Assembly: GCA_002403455.1 (NCBI GenBank)
Contig: DHHV01000049.1
Span: forward strand, 1-27,853
Reading direction: 5' to 3'
Length of the DNA: 27,853 bases
Origin: Hyphomonadaceae bacterium UBA4763
GTDB lineage: Bacteria > Pseudomonadota > Alphaproteobacteria > Caulobacterales > Aquidulcibacteraceae
Part shown: piece by piece, positions 15,765 through 24,427 of the stretch
Layout: the number at the start of each line of letters is the position of its first letter
Position numbering within the stretch: the stretch's first letter is position 1
Program-made: the position numbers and the translations under genes
Notes under the pieces: model-generated
What the model saw: only the letters and a program-made list of their open reading frames with translations
What the model was told of the DNA's origin: nothing
The model's database searches: none

Positions 15765-16859
15765 ATGATCGACTCTACAGCGCAGCTACCGTGGGCAAAA
15801 TTCATCGGGCGCGAACCGCAACCCTTTGATTATGAACCGTTTTCATCTTTGCTCGATGGGCGGGTCGGCTTTGTAACTGGTGCGGCGGGCTCTATTGGTT
15901 CAGAACTCGTCATAGGACTTGCGCGGTTAGGCGCACGCCAAATCATCGCTTTTGACCACTCCGAGCGGGGGGTATTTGACCTCGAGCAAGCTTGCAGGCG
16001 CGCGGGCGTTTCAAATCGGGTGGAATGTGTTCTCGGCGATGTTCGCGATCGTCAAGCCCTCACGCAGGCGATGGCGGCGGCGCGACCTGCCTTTGTGTTT
16101 CACGCGGCCGCGATAAAACATGTTCCGATCGCGGAACGGTTCCCCGTGCAAGCGGCATGGACGAATGTTCTTGGCGCTCATTATGCGGCAGATGCGGCAA
16201 AAGCCTGCGGCGCAGCGGCGTTCATTCTGATTTCAACCGACAAAGCTGCCGATCCGCGCGGGGTATTGGGTGCGACCAAGGCGATGGCGGAGACAGTTGT
16301 CGCGCGCAATGATGTGCGAAATGGCCCGCGTTTTCTCAGTGTGCGCTTTGCAAATGTTATTGGGTCGCATGGATCTGTTGGACCAATCTTCGTCCGTCAA
16401 ATCATGTCTGGCCAAGCCCTGACCCTTACGGAACGCACGGCCACACGCTACTTTATTACGGTTACTGAGGCCGTTTCATTCATACTTGAGATTGTCCGCA
16501 AGGGCTTGGCTCAGGAGATTGGCCAGGGTCGGGTTTGCGCGTGGCAATTGCCGCAGCCTTTGTCGATGTGGGACTTCGCCCAATCTTTGATCGCCCATTT
16601 TGCCCCGAGCGTTGACAATTACCCAATTGACGAAATTGGCTTGCGTCCCGGCGAAAAGCTGCACGAATTGTTTGTCGGCCCGGACGAGCATGTGACCCGC
16701 GACGAGCATGGCGTCATGCACATCACCAAGCCGCCGCTTTCGGAGCAAAAGCTGGCGCAAATCCTGCAAGGCTTGGAAACCGCGGTCGCGGCCGGCGATG
16801 GGCGCTCGTGCCGGGCGTTGCTGACGCAAACCATCGATCTGCAGGCCGCCGCCGAATAG
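15765..16859 (+). CDS. FlaA1/CapD-like nucleotide-sugar dehydratase or epimerase
   Basis: Soluble protein of about 364 residues of the polysaccharide biosynthesis family PF02719. The NAD loop GAAGSIG is at 39-45, followed by HAAAIKHVPIAE and the family-specific STDKAADP (157-164), with the active-site lysine K172 in GATKAMAE replacing the usual YxxxK. The C-terminal RPGEKLHELF is also typical. Relatives act as UDP-GlcNAc 4,6-dehydratases/5-epimerases (FlaA1, PseB) or membrane CapD types; the N-terminal membrane part of CapD is absent. Flagellin glycosylation or capsule/LPS synthesis are the likely settings, and flagellar export genes follow about 120 bases downstream. ATG 15765 is chosen with moderate support; an open frame from 15684 adds 27 unlike residues. 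Confidence 0.9.
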   Translation: MIDSTAQLPWAKFIGREPQPFDYEPFSSLLDGRVGFVTGAAGSIGSELVIGLARLGARQIIAFDHSERGVFDLEQACRRAGVSNRVECVLGDVRDRQALTQAMAAARPAFVFHAAAIKHVPIAERFPVQAAWTNVLGAHYAADAAKACGAAAFILISTDKAADPRGVLGATKAMAETVVARNDVRNGPRFLSVRFANVIGSHGSVGPIFVRQIMSGQALTLTERTATRYFITVTEAVSFILEIVRKGLAQEIGQGRVCAWQLPQPLSMWDFAQSLIAHFAPSVDNYPIDEIGLRPGEKLHELFVGPDEHVTRDEHGVMHITKPPLSEQKLAQILQGLETAVAAGDGRSCRALLTQTIDLQAAAE

Positions 16860-16880
16860 GCCTGCGCTGGCGTCAAGCGC

Positions 16881-16900
16881 GATTCATTCGCCATTAACCA
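16881..16900 (+). promoter_or_regulatory. Candidate GANTC site and CtrA half-site upstream of fliQ
   Basis: GATTC at 16881-16885 and CATTAACCA at 16892-16900, the latter resembling the TTAACC half-site preferred by CtrA in Alphaproteobacteria, lie about 82-100 bases before the fliQ start. Such pairs occur at class II flagellar promoters in Caulobacter. The match is short and statistical support is weak. Confidence 0.35.
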
Positions 16901-16981
16901 CTTCACGTCATCACACGCGGCAAGTTTTGCCGAGCTTGCATGGCTGTCCGTCGACGCCGCCAGCTGGGCGCGGAGGTCGCC

Positions 16982-17245
16982 ATGACGGTCGCAGAAGCCT
17001 TGGATTTGGGCCGCGAAGCGGTCGAAGTGACCCTGATTGTGATTACGCCGACCATGTTGATTGCGCTGGTTGTCGGCGTTGTCGTGTCATTGTTGCAAGC
17101 GTTGACGCAAATTCAGGAATTGACGCTCGTCTACGTGCCGAAGATATTCGTGGTGTTTTTTGCCTTGTTGATCTTCATGCCATTGATGGGATCGGCGCTC
17201 GGCGCCTTTGCCGAATCAATCTTTGCCCGCATCGCCAATTATTAG
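16982..17245 (+). CDS. fliQ: Flagellar export gate protein FliQ
   Basis: Small inner-membrane protein of the flagellar type III export gate, where four copies with FliP5 and FliR build the helical pore. From ATG 16982 it has 87 residues, the normal size, with two hydrophobic hairpins (about 18-40 and 52-72) and the family sequence LIVITPTMLIALVVGVVVS and QIQELTLVYVPK. GGAGGT about seven bases upstream fixes the start. An open frame from 16940 adds 14 non-family residues. It opens a unit fliQ-fliR-flhB. fliP, usually next to fliQ, is not adjacent here. Confidence 0.95.
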   Translation: MTVAEALDLGREAVEVTLIVITPTMLIALVVGVVVSLLQALTQIQELTLVYVPKIFVVFFALLIFMPLMGSALGAFAESIFARIANY

Positions 17246-17281
17246 CGCCACCATGTCCATCGATGGCGATCGGCGCGCTCT

Positions 17282-18028
17282 ATGATTGAAAACATCATCA
17301 ATCTCGGTTGGGCGTGGATGGTCATTTTGCTGCGCCTTGGCGCGGCGATGATGATCATGCCCGGCATTGGCGAGGTCAACGTGCCGCCGAACATTCGCTT
17401 GTCGGTGGCGATCACCACGGCGACGGCCCTGGCGCCCATCCTTGGCGAAACGGCCGTGATCCCGAGCGATCTGAACGCGTTGTTCCTCCTGGTGATTAGC
17501 GAGACCATCATCGGCTTGTTGATCGGCGGCATTGGCCGTTTTTTGATGGCGGCGCTCGATGTCGCCGGCACGATCATCGCCTTCCAGACGGGGCTTTCCT
17601 TCGCCACGCAGATTAATCCCGGGCTTGGGCAATTGAGCGCCAGTTTGTCGAGCTTTATCGGCGTGACGGGACTTGTGTTGTTCATCAGCGCGGACTTGCA
17701 TTTGGGCTTGTTGTCCGCCGCGGCGGCAAGTTTTGCGACCATGCCGCCGGGCGCGCCGCTCGATCTCGGCGATGCGGCGATGATGGCGACGCAAGGCTTG
17801 GCGACGGCCTTCACGCTTGGCTTTCAGATGTCGGGCCCGTTCATCGTGTTTGGCGTCGCTTATGCGCTGATCATCGGCGTGCTGAACAAGCTCGCCCCGC
17901 AGATCCAGCTTTATTTCGCCGCGCAATCGGGAACGACCTTGTTCGGGTTCGTTGTCCTCAGCGCCACCTTGTCGGCCGGATTGCTGTTGTGGCTCGCTGG
18001 CGCCGAGACCGCCATTTCTCAATTATAG
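17282..18028 (+). CDS. fliR: Flagellar export gate protein FliR
   Basis: Polytopic inner-membrane component of the flagellar export gate, 248 residues, about six hydrophobic segments. The order and local sequence (LRLGAAMMIMPGIGE, NIRLSVAITTATALAP and GETIIGLLIGGIGR-like SETIIGLLIGGIG) fit FliR and not SpaR/SctT of an injectisome, because fliQ and flhB flank it. The gap to fliQ is 36 bases and to flhB 18 bases, so the three are presumably one transcript. Start ATG 17282 gives the expected N-terminus just before the first helix. Confidence 0.95.
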   Translation: MIENIINLGWAWMVILLRLGAAMMIMPGIGEVNVPPNIRLSVAITTATALAPILGETAVIPSDLNALFLLVISETIIGLLIGGIGRFLMAALDVAGTIIAFQTGLSFATQINPGLGQLSASLSSFIGVTGLVLFISADLHLGLLSAAAASFATMPPGAPLDLGDAAMMATQGLATAFTLGFQMSGPFIVFGVAYALIIGVLNKLAPQIQLYFAAQSGTTLFGFVVLSATLSAGLLLWLAGAETAISQL

Positions 18029-18046
18029 CCGTGAGACGAACCGTCC

Positions 18047-19144
18047 ATGACCGACAATACCGAGCAGGACGACAAGACCGAAGACCCGACCGAGCGACGG
18101 CTGCGGCAGGCGCGCGAGCAGGGCGACGTCGCCAAATCGCAAGATCTGGGCGCGTTCGGAGTACTTATCGGCGGGCTCGGCGGGTTGGCGATCGCTGGCC
18201 CGGCCATGGGACGCGGGCTGCTGCGCGAGTTCCAGATTTATCTCGAACAGCCGCATGCATTTGCGACCGATTCCGCCGCTTTGCAGGGCCTTGCCTGGCA
18301 TTCGGCCGGCGATATGGCGCAGGTCAGCTTATGGGCGTTGGCGGCGATCGCGCTCGGCGCCCTAATCGGGCAATTGGCTCAGCACGCCCCGTTGTGGACC
18401 GCGGCGCGGATCAAGCCCGATTTGTCCAAACTGGATCCGATCAAAGGCTTTGGCCGGATTTTTGGCCGCGCGGCCTTTATTCAATGGCTGAAGAACGTCG
18501 CCAAACTGACCATTGTCGGGCTTGCCGGCGGCCTTTCCGCCTTGAACAGCGCCCGCCAATTGCCCGCGACGACCGCGTTATCGCCCGCCGCCTTGATGGA
18601 TTATGTCCTCGATATCGGCTTGGCCATGGCCGCCGCCATGTTGGTCATGGTCGCCGTCTTCGCCGCGATCGATTATATCTTGCAACGGCAAGAGTTTTTG
18701 CGGCGCAACCGCATGACCCGCCAGCAATTGCGCGATGAATTCAAAGACACTGAAGGCGATCCGCATGTTCGGGCCCGGCTGCGCCAAATCCGCGCCGAGC
18801 GGTCGCGCCGGCGCATGCTGGCGGCGGTGCCGCAGGCCGCCGTCGTTATCACCAACCCGACGCACTACGCGATTGCGCTGAAATATGAGCGGGGCAAGAC
18901 GCCGGCGCCGATCTGCGTCGCCAAAGGCGTTGACGCGGTCGCCTTGCGCATTCGCGCGATCGCCGAAGAAAACAACGTGCCGATTGTCGAAGACCCGCCT
19001 TTGGCGCGGGCGCTGCACGCCAGCGCCGAGCTCGACGAGCCGATCCCGCTCGAACATTATCAGGCCGTGGCGAAAGTGATCGGCTTTGTGCTGCGCCTCG
19101 CAGATCGCCGCAGCCCGCGAACGCCCAACGCGCCGCGAAATTAG
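18047..19144 (+). CDS. flhB: Flagellar export switch protein FlhB
   Basis: Substrate-specificity switch of flagellar export. The 365-residue protein has a short hydrophilic N-terminus (DDKTEDPTERRLRQAREQG, a family signature), four membrane helices to about residue 210, and a cytosolic domain. The autocleavage site NPTH is intact at N270-H273, followed by YAIALKYERG, with the number agreeing with the Salmonella protein (N269). Cleavage there switches export from rod/hook to filament proteins. The C-terminus is basic. It is last of the fliQ-fliR-flhB run, with cckA 113 bases further on. Confidence 0.97.
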   Translation: MTDNTEQDDKTEDPTERRLRQAREQGDVAKSQDLGAFGVLIGGLGGLAIAGPAMGRGLLREFQIYLEQPHAFATDSAALQGLAWHSAGDMAQVSLWALAAIALGALIGQLAQHAPLWTAARIKPDLSKLDPIKGFGRIFGRAAFIQWLKNVAKLTIVGLAGGLSALNSARQLPATTALSPAALMDYVLDIGLAMAAAMLVMVAVFAAIDYILQRQEFLRRNRMTRQQLRDEFKDTEGDPHVRARLRQIRAERSRRRMLAAVPQAAVVITNPTHYAIALKYERGKTPAPICVAKGVDAVALRIRAIAEENNVPIVEDPPLARALHASAELDEPIPLEHYQAVAKVIGFVLRLADRRSPRTPNAPRN

Positions 19145-19257
19145 GCTATACTCAATCGCAACGATTCGGCCTTTCGCCGCCGCGCGCCGACGACGTTAAA
19201 TTTAGAAATGCCGCACCGTGCTCCCCGACACGGCAATTCGGCTGGAGACAAAACAAC

Positions 19258-21807
19258 ATGACCGATCCCTCGACTGCGCCGACGCCGCCCCAGAAGCCGG
19301 CCAAACGCAAGCGCGTGTTCGACATCCCCAAATTTTTGTTTGTGGTGCTGGGCGTTGCCGGCGTGTCCGCCGCCGGGGTCGCGGTCGGCTCTCCGCAGAG
19401 CCTTGGCGCCAATGGCATTGTGCTGCTGATCTTGATGGCGGCGGCGTTGATCGGCATGCTGACCTGGTTGATGGGCGGGGAGGGGCGCGCGCAGGGCCTG
19501 TTTCCGGCCGCCGAGCCTGGCGCGAGCGCTTTGAGCGGACGGCGTGGCCCTGAGCATGATTTTGTCGACGCCTTGAGCGAAGCGGCGCTGGTGGCGGGCG
19601 CGGACGGCTCGGTCATTTGCGCCAATCCGGCCTATGTGCAGTTTTGCCAATCCATGGGCGTGCAGACCGACAAGGGCGCCCTCCCAGGGCCCGAACGCGT
19701 ATTCGCCCCGATCACCGGATTGGCGCCGGCCATGTTCCGGTTGGCCAAAGCCGCCCGCGCCGGTCAGTCCCTGAACGAAGAATTCCCCGCTTTTTTGGGC
19801 GCCAATGGCAAGATGCGCAGCTTTGCCGTGTCGGTGGGGAATATCGGTCGACGCCAAATCTTGTGGCGGATCATCGAGGACCGCATTGGCGGCGCGACAG
19901 CCCCGCTCGATGGGCGCGGATTATATATTGACGAAGCCCCAATCGGCTTTTTGGTCGCCCATGGCGATGGAACGGTCGTTTATATGAATAAAACGCTGCG
20001 GCGCGTGTTGGGCTATGAAAATGTTGTCTTGCCCCGGCTCGATTTGCTGTTTTCAGAGCCTTATCGGTTGGCGCTAAAGCGGGACCGCACCCGGCCAACC
20101 GCTTCTGTATCAGCAAGTTTATCATTTCGAGCCCGAAACGGTGTCGAAATGCCGGCGCAGGTCACCGCCAATTGGGCGGAAGGCGATGACGGTACATTGC
20201 GGATCATGGCGCATATGGTGAACGGGTTGACGGCCCGCGCCATGACGGCCCCGGCCGAATCCGGTGTCGTGATGCCGCGCACGGCGCTCGATCCGTTTTT
20301 TGAGACAGCTCCGTTTGGCGCGGTGCGCCTGGCGGGCGCGCGCTTTGACCAAGCCATTATCGTCGACGCCAATGACGCGTTTCGCCAGATGACGCGCGGC
20401 GCCGCCGTGCCAGGCGAAACCTTGGCCGGCGTGCTCGCCGCCAAGCCGGGCTCGCCTTTGTCCGCGCAAGAGACGCTGCAAGAAGCGCTGAGCGCCCCAC
20501 AGCGCCTGGTTGCGCGCAGCGAGCCCGACAAATCGCTGACCATGCAAGCCATTGATCTGCGCAATGGCGAGTTCGGGGCCTTCTTGTTCCGCGTCGATGA
20601 GCAAGAAGCGATGGAGCTGCAATTGCAACAGCAATCCAAGCTCCACACCTTGGGCTATGTCTCGGCCAAGATCGCCCATGAACTCAACACTGCGCTCAAT
20701 GTCATCAAGCTGGGGCTGGATGAATTGCTGATGCGCCATCCGCGCGGCGACGCCCTCTTCAAGGATCTGCACATGATCCGCCAAGCGCAGCTGATCGCGG
20801 AATCCATGGTCAGCAAATTGCTGGCCTATACGCGCCAGCAGACCTTCCAGCTTAAAGTGCTCGACCCGGGCAATCTCGTCACGACGATCACCGAATTCAT
20901 TCGCCCCGTCATCGACAATCGCATCAAGATCGACGTCATCCACGGCCGCGATCTGCCGTTCATCAAGGCCGACCAGACCCAGATGCAAAGCGTTGTGATG
21001 AATTTGGCGACCAATGCGCGCGATGCGATGACGCAAGGCGACCGCGCCGCGGGCACGATCACCATCCGCACCTTGCGCACCCATGCCGAGGACCAGCATA
21101 AATTGGGCCGCAAGGAAGTGCGCGACGGCGATTATCTCGTCATCGAGGTCAGCGATACCGGTACCGGCATTCCGCCCGAAATCCAGGAAAAAATCTTCCT
21201 GCCCTTTGTGACGACCAAAGCTGCCGGCAAAGGCACCGGGCTGGGTCTTGCCATGGTGTTCGGGATCATCAAACAATCGCATGGCTATGTCTATTTGCGC
21301 AGCAAAATGGGCGAGGGCACGACCTTTGAGATCCTGCTGCCGGCCTATGAACCCACCCCGGAAGAGCGCCAAGACTTGTTGCAGGCCAATGCGCCGCCGC
21401 CGCCGCCCAAAGACGTCGCCGGTCGCGGGCGCATTCTGCTGGTCGAGGACGACAATTTGCTGCGGTCGGTGACCGCGCAAGTGCTGATGGCGGCGGGCTA
21501 TGAGGTCTTACAGGCCAGCCATGGCGAGGAGGCCCTCGACCTCCTGCGCGAAAATGTCGGCAAGATCGATTTGCTGTTCACCGACGTGATGATGCCGATC
21601 ATGGACGGCCCGACCTTGTTCAAGGAAGCCGAGCCCTTTTTGGGCAATACGCGGGTCTTGTTCATGTCGGGCTATGCCGAGCGCGATTTTGAAAAATCAC
21701 TCGGGGGCCCACGCCGGGTCGGCTATATCGCCAAGCCGTTTGGCCGCAAGGACCTTGCCGAATGCGTCAAGCGCGAATTGGCCGAGCCGATCATGCAATC
21801 GGCCTGA
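19258..21807 (+). CDS. cckA: Hybrid histidine kinase, CckA-type
   Basis: Membrane-bound hybrid kinase of 849 residues that in Alphaproteobacteria heads the CckA-ChpT-CtrA phosphorelay controlling cell cycle and flagellar genes. Order seen: short N-terminus, two hydrophobic helices (about 26-43 and 53-72) that hold it in the inner membrane, PAS-like regions (about 95-200 and 215-310), HisKA with phospho-His H474, an ATPase domain (NLATNARDAM N-box, SDTGTGIP G1, GKGTGLGLAMV G2) and a receiver domain (LLVEDD, phospho-Asp D776 in FTDVMMPIMDG, K-containing AKPFGRKDL). The GTGLGLAMVFGIIKQS stretch and the flhB neighbourhood support CckA. The H-box reads AKIAHELNTALNVI instead of the usual IAHDFNNLL, so it is divergent. 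GGAGA precedes the start. Confidence 0.88.
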   Translation: MTDPSTAPTPPQKPAKRKRVFDIPKFLFVVLGVAGVSAAGVAVGSPQSLGANGIVLLILMAAALIGMLTWLMGGEGRAQGLFPAAEPGASALSGRRGPEHDFVDALSEAALVAGADGSVICANPAYVQFCQSMGVQTDKGALPGPERVFAPITGLAPAMFRLAKAARAGQSLNEEFPAFLGANGKMRSFAVSVGNIGRRQILWRIIEDRIGGATAPLDGRGLYIDEAPIGFLVAHGDGTVVYMNKTLRRVLGYENVVLPRLDLLFSEPYRLALKRDRTRPTASVSASLSFRARNGVEMPAQVTANWAEGDDGTLRIMAHMVNGLTARAMTAPAESGVVMPRTALDPFFETAPFGAVRLAGARFDQAIIVDANDAFRQMTRGAAVPGETLAGVLAAKPGSPLSAQETLQEALSAPQRLVARSEPDKSLTMQAIDLRNGEFGAFLFRVDEQEAMELQLQQQSKLHTLGYVSAKIAHELNTALNVIKLGLDELLMRHPRGDALFKDLHMIRQAQLIAESMVSKLLAYTRQQTFQLKVLDPGNLVTTITEFIRPVIDNRIKIDVIHGRDLPFIKADQTQMQSVVMNLATNARDAMTQGDRAAGTITIRTLRTHAEDQHKLGRKEVRDGDYLVIEVSDTGTGIPPEIQEKIFLPFVTTKAAGKGTGLGLAMVFGIIKQSHGYVYLRSKMGEGTTFEILLPAYEPTPEERQDLLQANAPPPPPKDVAGRGRILLVEDDNLLRSVTAQVLMAAGYEVLQASHGEEALDLLRENVGKIDLLFTDVMMPIMDGPTLFKEAEPFLGNTRVLFMSGYAERDFEKSLGGPRRVGYIAKPFGRKDLAECVKRELAEPIMQSA

Positions 21808-21882
21808 TCGCCCTATTGACGCGCCGCGGCGGCGGGGTCATCGGCAAGCGGCTTTTCCAAGGGCAAACGGGAGATCCGCGCC

Positions 21883-22293
21883 ATGAGCATTGACCTGCAG
21901 GCCCTCGCGGCGGCGCATGAAGGCACCTTGGCGGCGACCTTGGGCGTGCGTTTCGTCAGCGCCGAGAAAGAGCGGGTCGTCTGCGAGCTTGCCATGGCGC
22001 CGGCTTTTGCGACGGTCGGCGGCGGCGTGCATGGCGGGGTGTTGATGGCCTTTGCCGACATTGCCGGCGCGGTTGGCGCGTTTTTGAACCTGCCGCCGGG
22101 CACGCGCACGTCCACCATGGAAAGCAAAACTAATATGGTCGGCTCGATCCGCGACGGCGTTTTGCGGGCCGAAGCCGTGCCGGTGCATATTGGCGCGCGC
22201 ACCATGGTCTGGCAGACCCGCGTCACCGATGCGGCCAGCGGGCGCCTGCTCGCCCTCACCACGCAAACCCAAATGACCTTGCCGATCGGATGA
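21883..22293 (+). CDS. PaaI-like hotdog-fold thioesterase
   Basis: Protein of 136 residues with the hotdog-fold acyl-CoA thioesterase pattern: G45-G52 containing VHGGVLMAFADIAGA, in which H50 and D59 sit where PaaI-family enzymes carry catalytic residues, then a long central helix and MESKTNMVGSIRDG. Enzymes of this group hydrolyse short- or medium-chain or aromatic acyl-CoA. The substrate is undetermined. GGGAGA lies about eight bases before the ATG. Its stop overlaps the next gene's ATG by four bases (ATGA), showing coupling. It follows cckA by 75 bases on the same strand. Confidence 0.9.
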   Translation: MSIDLQALAAAHEGTLAATLGVRFVSAEKERVVCELAMAPAFATVGGGVHGGVLMAFADIAGAVGAFLNLPPGTRTSTMESKTNMVGSIRDGVLRAEAVPVHIGARTMVWQTRVTDAASGRLLALTTQTQMTLPIG

Positions 22294-23480
22294 ACCCGGG
22301 GCGCATCCTTACAGGTTTGCGGATCGACGTGCTCGGCGCGGGCGTCGTCGGCGCGGCGATCGCTTTTGGCTTACGCCAATTGGGCGCCGAGGTCCGCATC
22401 AAGGCGCTGCTGCGCCTTGGCGATCCCGGCATCCAAGCGCGCCCCGACTTCGCCAGCGCCTACGCCGCGGCCCTGATCATGCCGCATTCGGTCGCCGCCG
22501 ACACCGGGCCGCTTTTCGCGATCTCCCAGGACGTCTTTCTGCGCCTTGCCGCCCAAAAAGCGGCGGGCGTGCGCATCCAGACCCATTTTGAGCTTTGGGA
22601 GGATGATCGCCCCGATCCCTGGTACGCCGCCTGGACGAAAGACCGCCGCCCGCTCGGCGCCCAAAGCGATCCTTCCCCGCCGTTGCGGCCGGGAGCGGCC
22701 ACACTGAACGGTTTCGTCTGCACCGCCGCCTTTGTCGACATGGAGCTTTACCGGCCCTGGTTGGACGGGCAACTCGCCAAATCCGCCATTCCGGTCGAGC
22801 GGGTCGCGTTGCGCGACGCGCCCGCCGCCGTCAGCGCGTGCGACGTCCTCGTCAACGCCTTAGGCATCGGCGCCGAGGCGGTCTTCAACGATGTCGGCGA
22901 CAGCCATCTGCTGCGCGGCGTCCTGCTGCGCTTTCCGACACCGGAAGAATGGCGCGGCCGTCATGGCGCCCCGCTTTCCTATAATTACGCGGCGATCAAC
23001 GCGGACGGCGCGCCGGGCGGCGATGTCTATTTTTATCCGCGCGCGCGGTCTTTGGTGCTCGGCGGCCTGCGCGAGCCCGGCCGGCTCAACGCGCAAGGCG
23101 ATTTTGTCGGCGACGGCGTCATCCTGCCGACCACCTTGGTGCAAGGCGTGAAGCTTCCCATTGCGATGATCGACCTCAACCGGGTCCTCGTCCGGCAATT
23201 AACCGCACGCGATTTGCCCCCGCTGGCGGCGGCCGAGGTCGATGTCGGGTATCGCTTTTTGCTGGGGCGCACGGGCCATCCGCAGAAAAAGCTGGGCTGG
23301 AGCGCCGATGGCGCACGCTTTGACGCGCTCGGCTTTGGCGGCGCGGGCGTCACCTTGTCCTGGGGCGCCGCAGCGGAAGCGATGGCGCAGATCGCCGCCC
23401 GCCATCAGAGGGGGCGTTTTGCGTTGGCGGAGATGGGGGAATTGTTGGCGGCGGGGCTTCTGGATGCTCCAATAAGTTGA
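22290..23480 (+). CDS. FAD-dependent oxidoreductase, D-amino acid oxidase family
   Basis: Protein of 396 residues with the N-terminal dinucleotide-binding fold GAGVVGAAIAFGL (loop at 16-21). Mid-protein features VNALGIGAEAVF and YFYPRARSLVLGG and the C-terminal GFGGAGVTLSWGAA match the DAO (D-amino acid oxidase) family, in which the last motif binds FAD and substrate. Family members oxidise D-amino acids or related amines such as glycine. It is longer than the typical 340-350 residues. Overlap with the thioesterase gene by four bases indicates a joint operon. No other amino-acid gene is near, so the substrate is open. Confidence 0.9.
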   Translation: MNPGRILTGLRIDVLGAGVVGAAIAFGLRQLGAEVRIKALLRLGDPGIQARPDFASAYAAALIMPHSVAADTGPLFAISQDVFLRLAAQKAAGVRIQTHFELWEDDRPDPWYAAWTKDRRPLGAQSDPSPPLRPGAATLNGFVCTAAFVDMELYRPWLDGQLAKSAIPVERVALRDAPAAVSACDVLVNALGIGAEAVFNDVGDSHLLRGVLLRFPTPEEWRGRHGAPLSYNYAAINADGAPGGDVYFYPRARSLVLGGLREPGRLNAQGDFVGDGVILPTTLVQGVKLPIAMIDLNRVLVRQLTARDLPPLAAAEVDVGYRFLLGRTGHPQKKLGWSADGARFDALGFGGAGVTLSWGAAAEAMAQIAARHQRGRFALAEMGELLAAGLLDAPIS

Positions 23481-23521
23481 TCCGTCGGTTCATGCAGCGG
23501 AGACGCCGGAATAACGCAGTG

Positions 23522-24427
23522 TTAAGCGATGTCCTGCTTTTGCTCGAAAAGATTTGACGCAATCTTGTAGGCTTTTTCCCAGTTTTTGTCTGTAACAGAA
23601 AAAGCAACCCGGGCACGGGCCCGCTTTGCTCTTCGACGAAAACGCGCCTCCAACGAAGCGATCTCCCTTAGACTTTCGAGAGAATTTGGCGAATTGAAAT
23701 CACTTGACTTAAGGATAAATTCGACCATCCAAAGCTGTTGGTGAAAGTCATGAAACCAAGAATAAATGAACGATAAACGTTCATAAGCATCTTTTTCGGA
23801 TATTCGTTTATAATAAATGTCCCTCTCCACTTCCTTCCAATAATTCAACCAAATTGTTAATATCATATGTTCGTTCGGTCGGTTGATATCAGCGCCTTTT
23901 TCAGAATTTAAGAAACCAGATAATGGCTCATGATGGCCCTGAAAACGAATTCGATTCTGGAAGGGAACGAACTGAGCTTCATGCTCATTATTGAAAGGGA
24001 ATTGCCGAAAGATAATCATTCCCCCAACAACTTGAACGCGGTAAATATCTCCGTATATTCCCTTCCATGAAATCCACTTCGAGGCTATTTCCCAAGATAC
24101 CGCCGTTACTTCCACATAAAATAAGCGATCGGAAATTATATTTGCAAGGCGTGAAATCTCTGACTGTTTCGAATCTGATTTTCGGTATAACTCCAACACG
24201 ATTGGAATGCTGACTACAACTAAAAAAGATAGAGCGTTTGCTGAAATGTCAAACCAATCTTTGCCGCCAATATTTAATTTTGCAAGCCATATAGGCGCAC
24301 AACAGCTTGTGAGGTTCTTTGTTATAAAAAAACCGAAAATAATAAAGAAAAAAGCCCAATTATTAAAAAAATTACAAGCAAAATTATAAGAAAAAAGAGC
24401 GAAAAATTTCTGGCAATTATTGGCCAT
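23522..24427 (-). CDS. AT-rich hypothetical membrane protein, main part
   Basis: Open frame of 301 residues that I do not recognise. Base composition is far more AT-rich than the flanks, suggesting horizontal gain. Hydrophobic stretches are at about 10-35 (NNWAFFFIIFGFFI) and 63-80 (ANALSFLVVVSIPIVLEL), followed by a soluble region containing KWISWKGIYGDIYRVQVVGG and DAYERLSFIYSWFHDFHQQLW and a basic C-terminus. The first 20 codons look like a poor N-terminus, and a second frame (24322-24573) overlaps it and runs into the same membrane region. The two parts could form one 350-residue protein through a -1 shift. Downstream it converges on the DAO-like gene, 41 bases away. Confidence 0.6.
   Translation of the reverse strand: MANNCQKFFALFSYNFACNFFNNWAFFFIIFGFFITKNLTSCCAPIWLAKLNIGGKDWFDISANALSFLVVVSIPIVLELYRKSDSKQSEISRLANIISDRLFYVEVTAVSWEIASKWISWKGIYGDIYRVQVVGGMIIFRQFPFNNEHEAQFVPFQNRIRFQGHHEPLSGFLNSEKGADINRPNEHMILTIWLNYWKEVERDIYYKRISEKDAYERLSFIYSWFHDFHQQLWMVEFILKSSDFNSPNSLESLREIASLEARFRRRAKRARARVAFSVTDKNWEKAYKIASNLFEQKQDIA

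Noticed and set aside
16927..17289. Plus-strand 120-codon frame overlapping fliQ
   Set aside because: fliQ in the other frame has the right size, motifs and Shine-Dalgarno; this one lacks hydrophobic helices.
20122..21480. Long minus-strand open frame of 452 codons opposite cckA
   Set aside because: It is the shadow of a GC-rich gene with clear kinase motifs; the translation is His/Gln/Arg-rich without any family pattern.
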